Part shown: one piece after another, positions 43,878 to 51,055 of the stretch
Layout of the letters: each line of letters starts with the position of its first letter
How positions within the stretch are numbered: position 1 is the first letter of the stretch
Source: Gemmobacter fulvus
Lineage (GTDB): Bacteria; Pseudomonadota; Alphaproteobacteria; Rhodobacterales; Rhodobacteraceae
Reading direction: 5' to 3'
Assembly: GCF_018798885.1 (NCBI RefSeq)
Contig: NZ_CP076363.1
Coordinates: 246,691 to 310,690 of the forward strand
DNA: 64,000 nt
Notes under the pieces: model-generated
Databases searched by the model: none
Told to the model about the DNA's origin: nothing
The model's input: only the letters and a program-made list of their open reading frames with translations
Program-made: the position numbers and the translations under genes

Positions 43878-44687
43878 TCAGGCGGCCAGCGTTTCGGTCG
43901 ATGAAAAGAACATCGCCTGACTGACGGCAGAACGCAGCTGATCTTCCGAGAAGGGCTTGGTGATCAGGAACGCCGGCTCCGGGCGTTCGCCGGTCAGCAG
44001 CCGTTCGGGGAAGGCGGTGATGAAGATCACCGGCAGATTGTCGAACTGCGCAAGGATGTCATTCACCGCGTCGATGCCCGAGGAATTGTCGGCAAGCTGG
44101 ATGTCGGCCAGGATCAGATCGGGCCGTTCGCGCGAGGCCAGCGCCACCGCCTCGTCGCGGGTGCGGGCGATGCCGGTCACGGTATGGCCGATCTCGGTCA
44201 CGATATCCTGAATGTCCATCGCGATGATGGCTTCATCCTCGATGATCATCACGCGCCCTGCGACAGAGCTTTCCATCTCGCGCATGGCGATGCCGATCAG
44301 CTCTGCAGCCTCGTCCGTGTCGATTTGCAGGATGCCGCCGATTTCGACATGGCTGAATCCTTCGATCACCGACAGCAGCAAAGCCTCGCGCGAATTGGGG
44401 GTCAGCCGCGCCATATGCCGCTGGGCCTGCGCCGACAGGCTGCTGTCCGCCTCGCCCACCGGGGCCCCGGCACTGGCCCAGACAAGGTGGAACACATGAA
44501 ACAGCGCCACCTTCGGGCTGTCTGCTGCGTCCAGCACCGACATATCTTCCAGCAACGCTTCCAGCGTTGCGGCGGCAAACGTATCGCCACTGGTCTGACT
44601 TCCGGTCAGCGCGCGCGCATAGCGACGCAGATAGGGCAGATTGGCCCCGATGGCAGAGGTGAGATCGGCAGAACCGGGCCGGGTCAT
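43878..44687 (-). CDS. phyR: General stress response regulator PhyR
   Basis: 269 residues: an N-terminal sigma-factor-like domain (about 1-135; LPYLRRYARALTGSQTSGDTF, then LTPNSREALLLSVIEGFSHVEIGGIL) fused to a receiver domain (about 144-262) with acidic pocket EDEA, phosphoacceptor Asp195 in LILADIQLAD, and the conserved Lys in ITKPFS. Phosphorylated PhyR captures the anti-sigma factor NepR and so frees EcfG. It is divergent from nepR-ecfG across a shared bidirectional promoter, as is typical for alphaproteobacteria. Confidence 0.96.
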   Translation of the reverse strand: MTRPGSADLTSAIGANLPYLRRYARALTGSQTSGDTFAAATLEALLEDMSVLDAADSPKVALFHVFHLVWASAGAPVGEADSSLSAQAQRHMARLTPNSREALLLSVIEGFSHVEIGGILQIDTDEAAELIGIAMREMESSVAGRVMIIEDEAIIAMDIQDIVTEIGHTVTGIARTRDEAVALASRERPDLILADIQLADNSSGIDAVNDILAQFDNLPVIFITAFPERLLTGERPEPAFLITKPFSEDQLRSAVSQAMFFSSTETLAA

Positions 44688-44725
44688 ATAAAGCTCCCTG
44701 TCAGAGATAGAACGCGATTTTTACG

Positions 44726-44757
44726 GGAACCAAACGCGCTGACTTGCGTTTGGTTCC
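44726..44757. promoter_or_regulatory. Symmetric bidirectional EcfG promoter (phyR / nepR)
   Basis: GGAACCAAACGC (44726-44737) and GCGTTTGGTTCC (44746-44757) form a perfect 12-bp inverted repeat with an 8-bp spacer. On the plus strand GGAAC is followed after 17 bp by GTT (44748-44750); on the minus strand GGAAC (44757-44753) is followed after 17 bp by GTT (44735-44733). Each -35 element therefore lies opposite the other strand's -10 element. Starts of transcription would fall about 33 nt before each gene. Confidence 0.85.
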
Positions 44758-44789
44758 GTGTAAAGTTGCGGGGGTTCCGAAATAGCGCC

Positions 44790-44948
44790 ATGATCAATCC
44801 GATGTCAAAAAGCCAGCCTAACTCAAATGTGCAGCAGCAGATCGACGAAAACCTCAAGCGGGTCTACGACGAGGCGCTGAAAGAAGAGATCCCGGATCGC
44901 TTCAAGCAGCTGCTTGCCCAGCTGAAAGCCAAGGAGGAGGGCAAATGA
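44790..44948 (+). CDS. nepR: Anti-sigma factor NepR
   Basis: 52 residues (48 if begun at ATG 44802). The core VQQQIDENLKRVYDEALKEEIPDRFKQLL contains the two NepR helices that bind EcfG or PhyR (key residues QIDENLKRVYDE and IPDRFKQLL). The charged tail is KAKEEGK. It lies between phyR and ecfG with its own EcfG promoter, and its stop overlaps the ecfG start by 4 bases. Position, size and sequence together make the assignment secure. Confidence 0.93.
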   Translation: MINPMSKSQPNSNVQQQIDENLKRVYDEALKEEIPDRFKQLLAQLKAKEEGK

Positions 44949-45520
44949 CCCTCACTCCGCTGGTGAGTGGTGATCCGCGCGACGAAATGCCCGTGCATCT
45001 GCCAGCCCTGCGAGCCTTTGCCATCTCGTTGACCCGCAACGTGTCAGAGGCCGATGATCTGGTTCAGGATACCATCGTGAAAGCCTGGTCGAACATCGAC
45101 AAGTTTACCGTGGGCACCGACCTGCGGGCCTGGATGTTCACGATCCTGCGCAACACGTTCTTTTCGCACCGGCGCAAGCGCAAGCGCGAGGTGGCCGACC
45201 CTGATGGCATCCACGCAGCCGGGCTGTTTGAAAAGCCCGAACATGACGGGCGTCTGGCGTTCAATGATTTTCTGGGGGCCTTCGATCAACTCTCGCCCGA
45301 ACACCGCGAGGTGCTGATCCTTGTCGGGGCCAATGGCTATTCCTGCGAAGAGGCGGCGGCGATGATGGGCGTGGCGGTGGGCACGGTGAAAAGCCGCACC
45401 AACCGCGCCCGCGCGAAACTGACCGCCCTTCTGGGCATGGCCGAGGGCGAAGACATCCTGAGTGGTGATGTCGGCTCTACCCTCGCCGTGATGAGCCGGT
45501 CAGGAACCCAGGCGGCATGA
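44945..45520 (+). CDS. ecfG: General stress sigma factor EcfG
   Basis: 191-residue ECF sigma factor. Region 2 (about 22-90) has FAISLTRNVSEADDLVQDTIVKAWSN; region 4 (about 115-170) has LSPEHREVLILVGANGYSCEEAAAMMGVAVGTVKSRTNRAR. It recognises GGAAC-N16/17-CGTT promoters in other alphaproteobacteria, and many such motifs occur in the next 12 kb. The start overlaps nepR and the stop overlaps the histidine kinase start (ATGA), so nepR-ecfG-kinase form one operon. Confidence 0.94.
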   Translation: MTLTPLVSGDPRDEMPVHLPALRAFAISLTRNVSEADDLVQDTIVKAWSNIDKFTVGTDLRAWMFTILRNTFFSHRRKRKREVADPDGIHAAGLFEKPEHDGRLAFNDFLGAFDQLSPEHREVLILVGANGYSCEEAAAMMGVAVGTVKSRTNRARAKLTALLGMAEGEDILSGDVGSTLAVMSRSGTQAA

Positions 45521-47313
45521 CGCAGACTCCCTTGCAGCAAGGCCGGGTCTGGCCGTTCCGGCGGCTGGGCTTCCGCATGATGGTGATGTTCGGCATCGTG
45601 TTGATGCCGCTTGCCGTGCTGAGCTTTGTTCAGACCGAACAATATCAGGACGAGGCCGCCGCCCGCGCCGAAGCCGCCGTTCTGGGCACCACCATGCAGG
45701 CGGCGGCGCCGCTGATCGACCGCATCACCCGCTCCGAAGGGGCGGTGGCGGCGCTGGCCGTGGCCCTGCCTGCGGCGCTGGATGATCCCGCGCGCTGTTC
45801 TGCCTTGCTGGCGCGGTTTCTGGCCGCGCCGGGCAATGAAGACTACTCCTTTGCAGGTTATGTCCCCCGCAATCTGCAAATGGACTGTTCGCCGCAGGGC
45901 GCGCGCAATCTGCAGGATTTCCCCGAACTCCTCACGGTGATGGACGAGGGCAAACCCACGGTGCGGGTCAATACGCATGGCCCGGTATCTGGCACCAGCG
46001 TGCTGATCTTTTCGCATCCGGTGCGCGACGCCTTGGGGCGGGTGACGGGTCTTGTTTCGCTGTCTTTGCCGCATACGGCCATCGAGATGGAAGCCCATGG
46101 CGCCGTGTCCGACAGTGCGATGCGCGATCCTGTGGCGCTGATCACCTTTGATGCCAGTGGCGAAATCCTGACTTCCAGCGTCGGCATGGACGAGGCCGCA
46201 CAGCGCCTGCCTGCCAATCGCGCGCTCAGCGCGCTGGCCGGGCGGGGGGCGCAAAGCTTTTCGGCGCAATCCGTCGCCGGATTTGACCGGGTTTTTGCCG
46301 TGGTGCCGCTGGCCTCGGGCAATCTGTTCCTGCTGGGCAATTGGGCCATGGCAGGAACCGATACGACGATCTTCCAGACAGCCGTGCCCATCGTGGCGTT
46401 TCCGGCCCTGATGTGGCTGGCCAGCCTTCTGGTGGCGCAGCTTGCCGCCGAACATCAGGTCTTGCGCCATATCCGCGCCCTGCGCGCCTCGATCACGGCC
46501 TTTGCCGGTGGCAATCGCCGGGTGCCGGAACTGGATCTGGAGGGCGCCCCGCACGAATTGCGCAGCGTCGGCTTTGCATTTGAACGGATGATGGAAAGCG
46601 TGCTGCATGACGAGGCGGAGCTGGAGGACATGGTTCACCAGAAAGAGGTTCTGCTGCGCGAGGTGCATCACCGCGTGAAGAACAACCTGCAACTCATTGC
46701 CTCGATCATCAACATGCAGATCCGCAAGGCGCGCAACCCGGAAACCAAGGCGCTGTTGAAAGGCCTGCAAGACCGGGTGATGAGCCTCGCCACCATTCAC
46801 CGCGAATTGTATCAGACCACCGGACTGACCGACATCCGCGTGGACGAGCTGTTGCAAAGCATCGTGACGCAGATCCTGCGCATGGCCGGCAAACCGGGCG
46901 AGCCTTTGGCGGTGGAAACCGATCTGGAAGACATCCGCCTGACCCCCGATCAGGCGGTGCCACTGTCGCTGCTGGTTACCGAAGCGCTGACCAATGCGTT
47001 GAAATATGCCTCGGCCCTGCCGGGCAAACAGCCGAAGCTGCGGGTCCGGCTTTACCGTATCGGCGACAGCCGTGCGGGGATCGAGATCAGCAACAGCGCG
47101 CTGCAAAGCGGGCCAAAGCCCGATGCGATGCTGGATGGCGTTGAGGATGGTTCGGGCCTTGGTGATGCACTGATGCGGGCCTTTGCCGGGCAGCTGGGCA
47201 CGACGGTGGAACGCAGCCACGAGAATGGCGAATACCGCATGTGGTTCGACTTTGCGCCAAGCGCCCTCAGCGACGCCGAAGAGCGGTTGCGCAGCGATGT
47301 GGCCAACGCCTGA
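45517..47313 (+). CDS. Membrane sensor histidine kinase, HisKA_2/HWE type
   Basis: 598 residues. Membrane helices at about 19-38 and 287-308 flank an extracytoplasmic sensor of about 250 residues (CHASE/Cache-like). The cytoplasmic part has a HAMP-like segment and a HisKA_2 phosphoacceptor LLREVHHRVKNNLQLIASI (His near 384), then an ATPase with LVTEALTNALKYA and GSGLGDALMRAFAGQLG. Its coupling to nepR-ecfG makes it the probable PhyR kinase of this strain, in the position of PhyK-type kinases. The signal sensed is unknown. Confidence 0.9.
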   Translation: MTQTPLQQGRVWPFRRLGFRMMVMFGIVLMPLAVLSFVQTEQYQDEAAARAEAAVLGTTMQAAAPLIDRITRSEGAVAALAVALPAALDDPARCSALLARFLAAPGNEDYSFAGYVPRNLQMDCSPQGARNLQDFPELLTVMDEGKPTVRVNTHGPVSGTSVLIFSHPVRDALGRVTGLVSLSLPHTAIEMEAHGAVSDSAMRDPVALITFDASGEILTSSVGMDEAAQRLPANRALSALAGRGAQSFSAQSVAGFDRVFAVVPLASGNLFLLGNWAMAGTDTTIFQTAVPIVAFPALMWLASLLVAQLAAEHQVLRHIRALRASITAFAGGNRRVPELDLEGAPHELRSVGFAFERMMESVLHDEAELEDMVHQKEVLLREVHHRVKNNLQLIASIINMQIRKARNPETKALLKGLQDRVMSLATIHRELYQTTGLTDIRVDELLQSIVTQILRMAGKPGEPLAVETDLEDIRLTPDQAVPLSLLVTEALTNALKYASALPGKQPKLRVRLYRIGDSRAGIEISNSALQSGPKPDAMLDGVEDGSGLGDALMRAFAGQLGTTVERSHENGEYRMWFDFAPSALSDAEERLRSDVANA

Positions 47314-47369
47314 TCCTTCGCCGGAATGCGCATCTTAGTGATTAAAATCAGGAGCTTGTCAGAAAACCT

Positions 47370-47394
47370 GGAACCCTTTTGCCTGTGCTGCGTT
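47370..47394 (+). promoter_or_regulatory. EcfG-type promoter for csbD-like gene
   Basis: GGAAC (47370-47374), then CGTT (47391-47394) after 16 bp (17 bp to GTT). It lies 37 bp before the CsbD-like start codon. Confidence 0.82.
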
Positions 47395-47430
47395 GTTTAT
47401 GCAGAGTGACACATTACAGGAGTATGCAGA

Positions 47431-47628
47431 ATGAACTGGGACCAGATCGAAGGTGGCTGGAAGCAACTCAAAGGCAAAGTCCAGGAAAAATGGGGCGACA
47501 TGACGGGCGATGAGCTGGATCGTGTGGAAGGCAAGCGCGAACAGCTCGTGGGCCTTGTCCAGCAGAAATACGGTCGCGCCAAAGAAGAAGCCGAGCGTGA
47601 AGTGGACGACTGGGGCCGCGGCCTCTGA
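47431..47628 (+). CDS. CsbD-family stress protein
   Basis: 65-residue hydrophilic helical protein, MNWDQIEGGWKQLKGKVQEKWG at the N-terminus being the CsbD signature, followed by LTGDELD-type DMTGDELDRVEGKREQLVG. These small cytoplasmic proteins accumulate in stress; their molecular role is not settled. AGGAG precedes the ATG. It has its own EcfG promoter and terminator. Confidence 0.92.
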   Translation: MNWDQIEGGWKQLKGKVQEKWGDMTGDELDRVEGKREQLVGLVQQKYGRAKEEAEREVDDWGRGL

Positions 47629-47652
47629 TCCCATCCGCAAGGTGTAAGAAAG

Positions 47653-47683
47653 GGCCCGTCTCCGCAAGGAGGCGGGCCTTCTT
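47653..47683. terminator. Bidirectional intrinsic terminator
   Basis: Stem GGCCCGTCTCC / GGAGGCGGGCC (11 bp, one mismatch), GCAA loop. The plus strand follows with TTCTTCTT (csbD side), the minus strand with CTTTCTT (47711 gene side). Confidence 0.8.
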
Positions 47684-47710
47684 CTTGGGCCATGGTGCGG
47701 TCGCGTCCTG

Positions 47711-48088
47711 TCAGCCAACAGTCTTGCTGCGCTGCACCGCTGCCAGACTGTAGCGGGCCTGTTCCACCTCTGACCGCAGGCCGCGCAGGATCGTGGCAAG
47801 CTCCGGGTCGATCCCGGCCACGTGCAGCGCGTCATCGAACAGCGCCAGCAAGGTGCTTTCCATCTGGATCAGATCGGGCAGCGCAAGCTTGAGGCTGGCC
47901 GCCGGGCGCGAACTACGGATACGGTCTTTCCGGCTCAGCCGATTGCGCAGGACAAGGGCCGCCCGCCTGCGCCGCACCAGAACCCCATGCAGAATGGGCG
48001 AAGGGTCGGCCGCATATACCCGTTCCATCGCATCGAGACTGGTTTCCAGATCACTCAGGATTTTAACAATGGCACGTTTGAGGGGCAT
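47711..48088 (-). CDS. Hypothetical protein under an EcfG-type promoter
   Basis: 125 residues from ATG 48088 (PLKRAIVKILSDLETSLDAM). Mostly alpha-helical, with a basic middle (RRRRAALVLRNRLSRKDRIRSS) and acidic flanks. No signal peptide or membrane helix. I do not recognise the family. AGGA is upstream at loose spacing. An EcfG promoter motif at 48154-48179 would start transcription about 58 nt upstream, placing it in the stress island. Confidence 0.65.
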   Translation of the reverse strand: MPLKRAIVKILSDLETSLDAMERVYAADPSPILHGVLVRRRRAALVLRNRLSRKDRIRSSRPAASLKLALPDLIQMESTLLALFDDALHVAGIDPELATILRGLRSEVEQARYSLAAVQRSKTVG

Positions 48089-48153
48089 GGTCTGTCTGTG
48101 TCCTGGTTTCGGCGGCGGGGCCAGGTGGGGCGGGCTGCAAAGCAATGTCTGCC

Positions 48154-48179
48154 AACGCGAGGCTTACAGATCTGGTTCC
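48154..48179 (-). promoter_or_regulatory. EcfG-type promoter for the 47711-48088 gene
   Basis: Minus strand GGAAC (48179-48175), 17 bp, CGTT (48157-48154). Confidence 0.75.
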
Positions 48180-48231
48180 TGCGACATTCTGGCGCGGTGC
48201 GATCTGCGGCGCAATTGCAACATGCGCAAAA

Positions 48232-48258
48232 GGGTCGGAACGGCGCGCGTTCCGACCC
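48232..48258 (-). terminator. Intrinsic terminator of the DUF883/holin/DUF3618 operon
   Basis: Perfect 11-bp stem GGGTCGGAACG / CGTTCCGACCC with a 5-base loop. TTTT follows on the minus strand. It lies 24 bp past the DUF3618 stop. Confidence 0.72.
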
Positions 48259-48281
48259 AAGGCCGCAGTGACGCCGCCGGT

Positions 48282-49259
48282 TCAGTTGGTGTTGGGATCC
48301 AGGGCAGAGGCCAGATCCTTGTGTTGGCGGGCCAGTTCATCGGCAGCGCGATCCGCGACGCGCGATACGGCATCGCGGGTGGCGTCGCCCAGCTCTGCCC
48401 CGACACCCTGCGCCGCTTCGGACAGGCGGGCGCGTTCCTCGCGCAGCATCCGGGCCGCTTCGGCCATCAGGCGGTCACTTTCGGCGCCAAAGCGGCGGTC
48501 CTCCATCCGGCTGCGCGGCAGGGCTGCGGCAAGTGCCGCGCCAAGGCCAAGGCCGACGGCGGCGCTCAGCAACGGATGATCGGTGATCATCTGGCCACTG
48601 CGGGCAGCACCCTGGCGGGCCAGCCGTTCGCCTTGCTGCATCGCAGCCCAGGCGCTTTCGCGGGTGGCCAGAATCCGCTTCTGCGCGGCGTCCGACAGAT
48701 CACCCAGACCATCGGCCAGCGTGGCTTTGGTATCCGCCACATAATCGCGCAGCAGAGTGGCCTTTTCGGCGGCAAAGTCACGGGTGTGGCCGGCGGTGTC
48801 GGCGATGCCGTCACGCAGCGTATGTGCCTGATCCGCCGCTGACGCCTCCAGATTCGCAAGCCGGGCCGAGGCGCGGGCGCGTAGGCGGCGCAGACGCACC
48901 GACCACAGCTCGCTTGTGTCCAGCTTCGGTTCGGGGATGGGCTCGTCCATTGCCGGGCCGCCCTCATCCTCCCAGCGGGCCAGCGATTCCGGGCGCGGCT
49001 CGCGGGTGGCGGAATGGCTCTGGCGATTGCCATAGGCGATCAGGGCAAGGCCCAGCCCGGCCAGCGCAAAGCCGCCCGGTGTGGTGCGGATGGCGCGATC
49101 CACCGCGCCCAGAAAGGCCGTGCCCTGCGATTGCAGCACCGCCAACCCGTCACGGGTCAGCGCTTCGGGGGCAAGCCGGTCGCGCAATTGGCCCAGCGTA
49201 TCGGTCAGGGCCTGTTGGGAATGATCAAGATCGCGTTCGATCTGGCGCATGTCAGTCAT
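48282..49259 (-). CDS. DUF3618-domain membrane-associated protein
   Basis: 325 residues. The N-terminus MRQIERDLDHSQQALTDTLGQLRDRL is the DUF3618 motif, followed by a hydrophobic segment (PGGFALAGLGLALIAYG, about 65-81). The rest is a long amphipathic, Ala-rich helical region with repeated apolipoprotein-like stretches and a second hydrophobic stretch near 230 (LLSAAVGLGLGAALAAAL). Last gene of an operon with a holin-family and a DUF883-like gene; its start overlaps the holin gene. This trio is a common alphaproteobacterial membrane-stress cluster of unknown mechanism. Confidence 0.82.
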   Translation of the reverse strand: MTDMRQIERDLDHSQQALTDTLGQLRDRLAPEALTRDGLAVLQSQGTAFLGAVDRAIRTTPGGFALAGLGLALIAYGNRQSHSATREPRPESLARWEDEGGPAMDEPIPEPKLDTSELWSVRLRRLRARASARLANLEASAADQAHTLRDGIADTAGHTRDFAAEKATLLRDYVADTKATLADGLGDLSDAAQKRILATRESAWAAMQQGERLARQGAARSGQMITDHPLLSAAVGLGLGAALAAALPRSRMEDRRFGAESDRLMAEAARMLREERARLSEAAQGVGAELGDATRDAVSRVADRAADELARQHKDLASALDPNTN

Positions 49260-49656
49260 GGCGGAATACCTTTGTGATGTGGTCAGCATCCTCGCGGATG
49301 CGATGAGCGGTGCGGGACGGGGCGAGCGCCGACGGCGTCAGGGCGGCCCTTGCACGCAGCGCAAGAAACACCGCCCCTGCGAGCAGGATCAGCCCCAGCA
49401 GCAGTGCCGCCGCACCGGGGGGCAAGCCGCCCCACAGCACGATCAGCGACACCAGTGAAAAGGCGAGCAGGTTCAGCGCCACAATCGTCAGCACCGCCGC
49501 GAAAGCCAGCACGGCCAGGGCAAAACCCGCCTTGCGGGCCTTTGCCGCGACTTCGGCCTGCGCCAGAGCGAACTCTCCCCGGATCAGTTGCCGCAGATGG
49601 TGAAACGCTTCTGCGACCAGACCGGGGATGCCGTTGGGGCGGGCCTCGCTGCTCAT
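49252..49656 (-). CDS. Phage-holin-like superfamily membrane protein (PF07332 type)
   Basis: 134 residues. An amphipathic N-terminus (FHHLRQLIRGEFALAQAEVAAKARKAG) is followed by two strong membrane helices (about 47-75 and 80-102). The layout matches the DUF1469/holin_6 family, non-phage proteins found with DUF883 and DUF3618 proteins. It overlaps both neighbours, so the three are co-translated. No phage genes are nearby, so a lytic function is unlikely. Confidence 0.82.
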   Translation of the reverse strand: MSSEARPNGIPGLVAEAFHHLRQLIRGEFALAQAEVAAKARKAGFALAVLAFAAVLTIVALNLLAFSLVSLIVLWGGLPPGAAALLLGLILLAGAVFLALRARAALTPSALAPSRTAHRIREDADHITKVFRHD

Positions 49657-50183
49657 GGCGTGGCCTGTGCCTTCAGGTCGTCATTGGCGGGCACCTGCGG
49701 CAGATAGGGCGGTTGGCTGGCCTGCGCCCCTTGCGCCGCCTGCCCATAGGCCGCCGAGGCGGTCGGCGCAGGGCGGGGTGGCAGATCGGGGGCCGAGGCG
49801 CGGGCAAAGCGGGTGGCGGCAAAGCCTGCCAGAACCGCACCGGCCACCAGCGCGCCGGGATGACGGCGGGCAATCATCGCCGCTTCCGACGCGAGGCTGG
49901 AAAAGCTGCGCCCGCTCAGCCGGTCAGCCGAGCCTTCGACGCTGCTGGCCAGCGTTTCCAGAACGCGCGCGGGCAGGGTGCCCTGCTGATCGGCGGCAGC
50001 GCGGCGCAAGGCGCCTGCCGCATCCTTTACCTGACGGGCCAGGCCATCCTTGACCTCTTCAATGCGCAGACTGGCTTCGGCCTTGCCGGTATCCAGCGCG
50101 GCGCGGGCCTGATCGCCCAATTCGCTTGCCGTGTCTTTCGCGGTGGTTTTCAGGTCTTTGGCAGTGTCTTTCAGATCGGTCAT
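49653..50183 (-). CDS. DUF883-like protein
   Basis: 176 residues from ATG 50183 (AGGAG upstream). The long N-terminal amphipathic helix (MTDLKDTAKDLKTTAKDTASEL) resembles DUF883/ElaB-like ribosome- or membrane-associated stress proteins. A single hydrophobic stretch (HPGALVAGAVLAGFAATRF, about 108-126) is followed by a Pro/Ala-rich tail. First gene of the operon. I saw a GGAAC on the minus strand at 50250-50246 but no matching -10, so its promoter is not identified. Confidence 0.75.
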   Translation of the reverse strand: MTDLKDTAKDLKTTAKDTASELGDQARAALDTGKAEASLRIEEVKDGLARQVKDAAGALRRAAADQQGTLPARVLETLASSVEGSADRLSGRSFSSLASEAAMIARRHPGALVAGAVLAGFAATRFARASAPDLPPRPAPTASAAYGQAAQGAQASQPPYLPQVPANDDLKAQATP

Positions 50184-50318
50184 CTGCGGCTCCTGTTTCT
50201 GGTCGACGCGTGGCATTGCCGGTGCCCTGCAGGCATGGCATCACCGTTCCCATGGCTGCGCCATGATCTGATTTGCCGACACAATGTTGCGGGTGGCGCC
50301 GGGTGCGGCGCCGTTGGG

Positions 50319-50528
50319 TCAGAACGCGCGTTTGTTGGCGCGCGGGCCTGCCAGAAGCCAGATCACGAATCCGACAATCGGCAGGAAGATGATCAGCAGC
50401 GACCACAGCACCTTGCTGCCGGTCGAGGCCGAAGAGTTGATCACCGAAATGATGGCCCAGATGTCCAGAGCAAGGATCACCAGGCCGCCAAAGCCGGAGA
50501 GGTTGAACATGTTGAGTTCCATCGGCAT
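50319..50528 (-). CDS. Small membrane protein, PLDc_N family
   Basis: 69 residues from ATG 50528 with AAGGAG upstream. Two membrane helices: GLVILALDIWAIISVINSS, then KVLWSLLIIFLPIVGFVIWLLAGPRANKRAF (key motif PIVGFVIWLLAGPR). This matches the phospholipase D nuclease N-terminal membrane domain found as a free-standing small protein. It is divergent from the DUF1328 gene; each has its own EcfG promoter motif in the shared gap. Confidence 0.85.
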   Translation of the reverse strand: MPMELNMFNLSGFGGLVILALDIWAIISVINSSASTGSKVLWSLLIIFLPIVGFVIWLLAGPRANKRAF

Positions 50529-50567
50529 CTGCGGCTCCTTCGGTTGACTTGACTGTTGTGCCGGATC

Positions 50568-50592
50568 AACGCGACAGCGGCGGATCGGTTCC
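50568..50592 (-). promoter_or_regulatory. EcfG-type promoter for the PLDc_N gene
   Basis: Minus strand GGAAC (50592-50588), 16 bp, CGTT (17 bp to GTT at 50570-50568). The start of transcription would lie about 32 nt before the ATG at 50528. Confidence 0.8.
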
Positions 50593-50636
50593 TGCAACCG
50601 CGCGCGCAAGCGGCCAAAACCTGCGCAATATCCTCG

Positions 50637-50662
50637 GGAACCGGATCGCCCGGCCCGGCGTT
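50637..50662 (+). promoter_or_regulatory. EcfG-type promoter for the DUF1328 gene
   Basis: GGAAC (50637-50641), 17 bp, CGTT (50659-50662), 72 bp before the DUF1328 start codon. Confidence 0.75.
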
Positions 50663-50733
50663 GACAGGACATGAGGTGCCAGAGACTGGCGCAAAATCCT
50701 GAAAGAAATCCCTCACTTGAAAAGGAGTTACCA

Positions 50734-50907
50734 ATGCTTGGTTGGGCCCTGACTTTCCTCGTTGTCGCCCTGATTGCCGCGGCGCTTGGCTTTGGTGGTA
50801 TTGCCGGCACGTCGGCAGGCATCGCACAGATCCTGTTTGTGATTTTCATCGTGTTGTTCGTCGTGGCGATGATCGCCCGCGCCGTGCGTGGCCGACCGCC
50901 GCTCTGA
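50734..50907 (+). CDS. DUF1328 small membrane protein (YtjA family)
   Basis: 57 residues from ATG 50734 (AAGGAG 6 bases upstream). Two helices with the family signature [32 protein letters not shown] (key GFGGIAG) and a basic end [10 protein letters not shown] conserved stress-induced inner-membrane protein of unknown action, with its own EcfG promoter and a strong terminator. Confidence 0.92.
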   Translation: MLGWALTFLVVALIAAALGFGGIAGTSAGIAQILFVIFIVLFVVAMIARAVRGRPPL

Positions 50908-50930
50908 TCGGGCAGACAGACCAGATCTTC

Positions 50931-50968
50931 AAAACGGCCGCAGATTCTTTCTGCGGCCGTTTTCTTTT
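50931..50968 (+). terminator. Intrinsic terminator of the DUF1328 gene
   Basis: Perfect 13-bp stem AAAACGGCCGCAG / CTGCGGCCGTTTT, 7-base loop, then CTTTTG. Confidence 0.88.
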
Positions 50969-51009
50969 GCCCGCGTTCCAGATCTGTCAGCCGCCGCCCT
51001 ACATGCCAA

Positions 51010-51035
51010 AAGGCCCGCAGAACTCTGCGGGCCTT
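51010..51035 (-). terminator. Intrinsic terminator of the PRC-barrel gene
   Basis: 11-bp stem AAGGCCCGCAG / CTGCGGGCCTT with a 4-base loop. On the minus strand TTTGGC follows, 21 bp past the gene's stop codon. Confidence 0.7.
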
Positions 51036-51055
51036 CCGGTCTCAGCTTGGATGGA

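Noticed and set aside
45337..47220. 627-codon minus-strand frame opposite the PhyR-type kinase
   Set aside because: Antisense shadow; the kinase has complete HisKA_2 and ATPase motifs.
49252..49656. Prophage remnant because of a holin-like protein
   Set aside because: The protein belongs to the chromosomal holin_6/DUF1469-type group found with DUF883 and DUF3618 proteins; no other phage genes are present.
50226..50250. GGAAC on the minus strand upstream of the DUF883-like gene as an EcfG promoter
   Set aside because: No CGTT or GTT occurs 16-18 bp downstream (AGG is found), so the two-part motif is incomplete.
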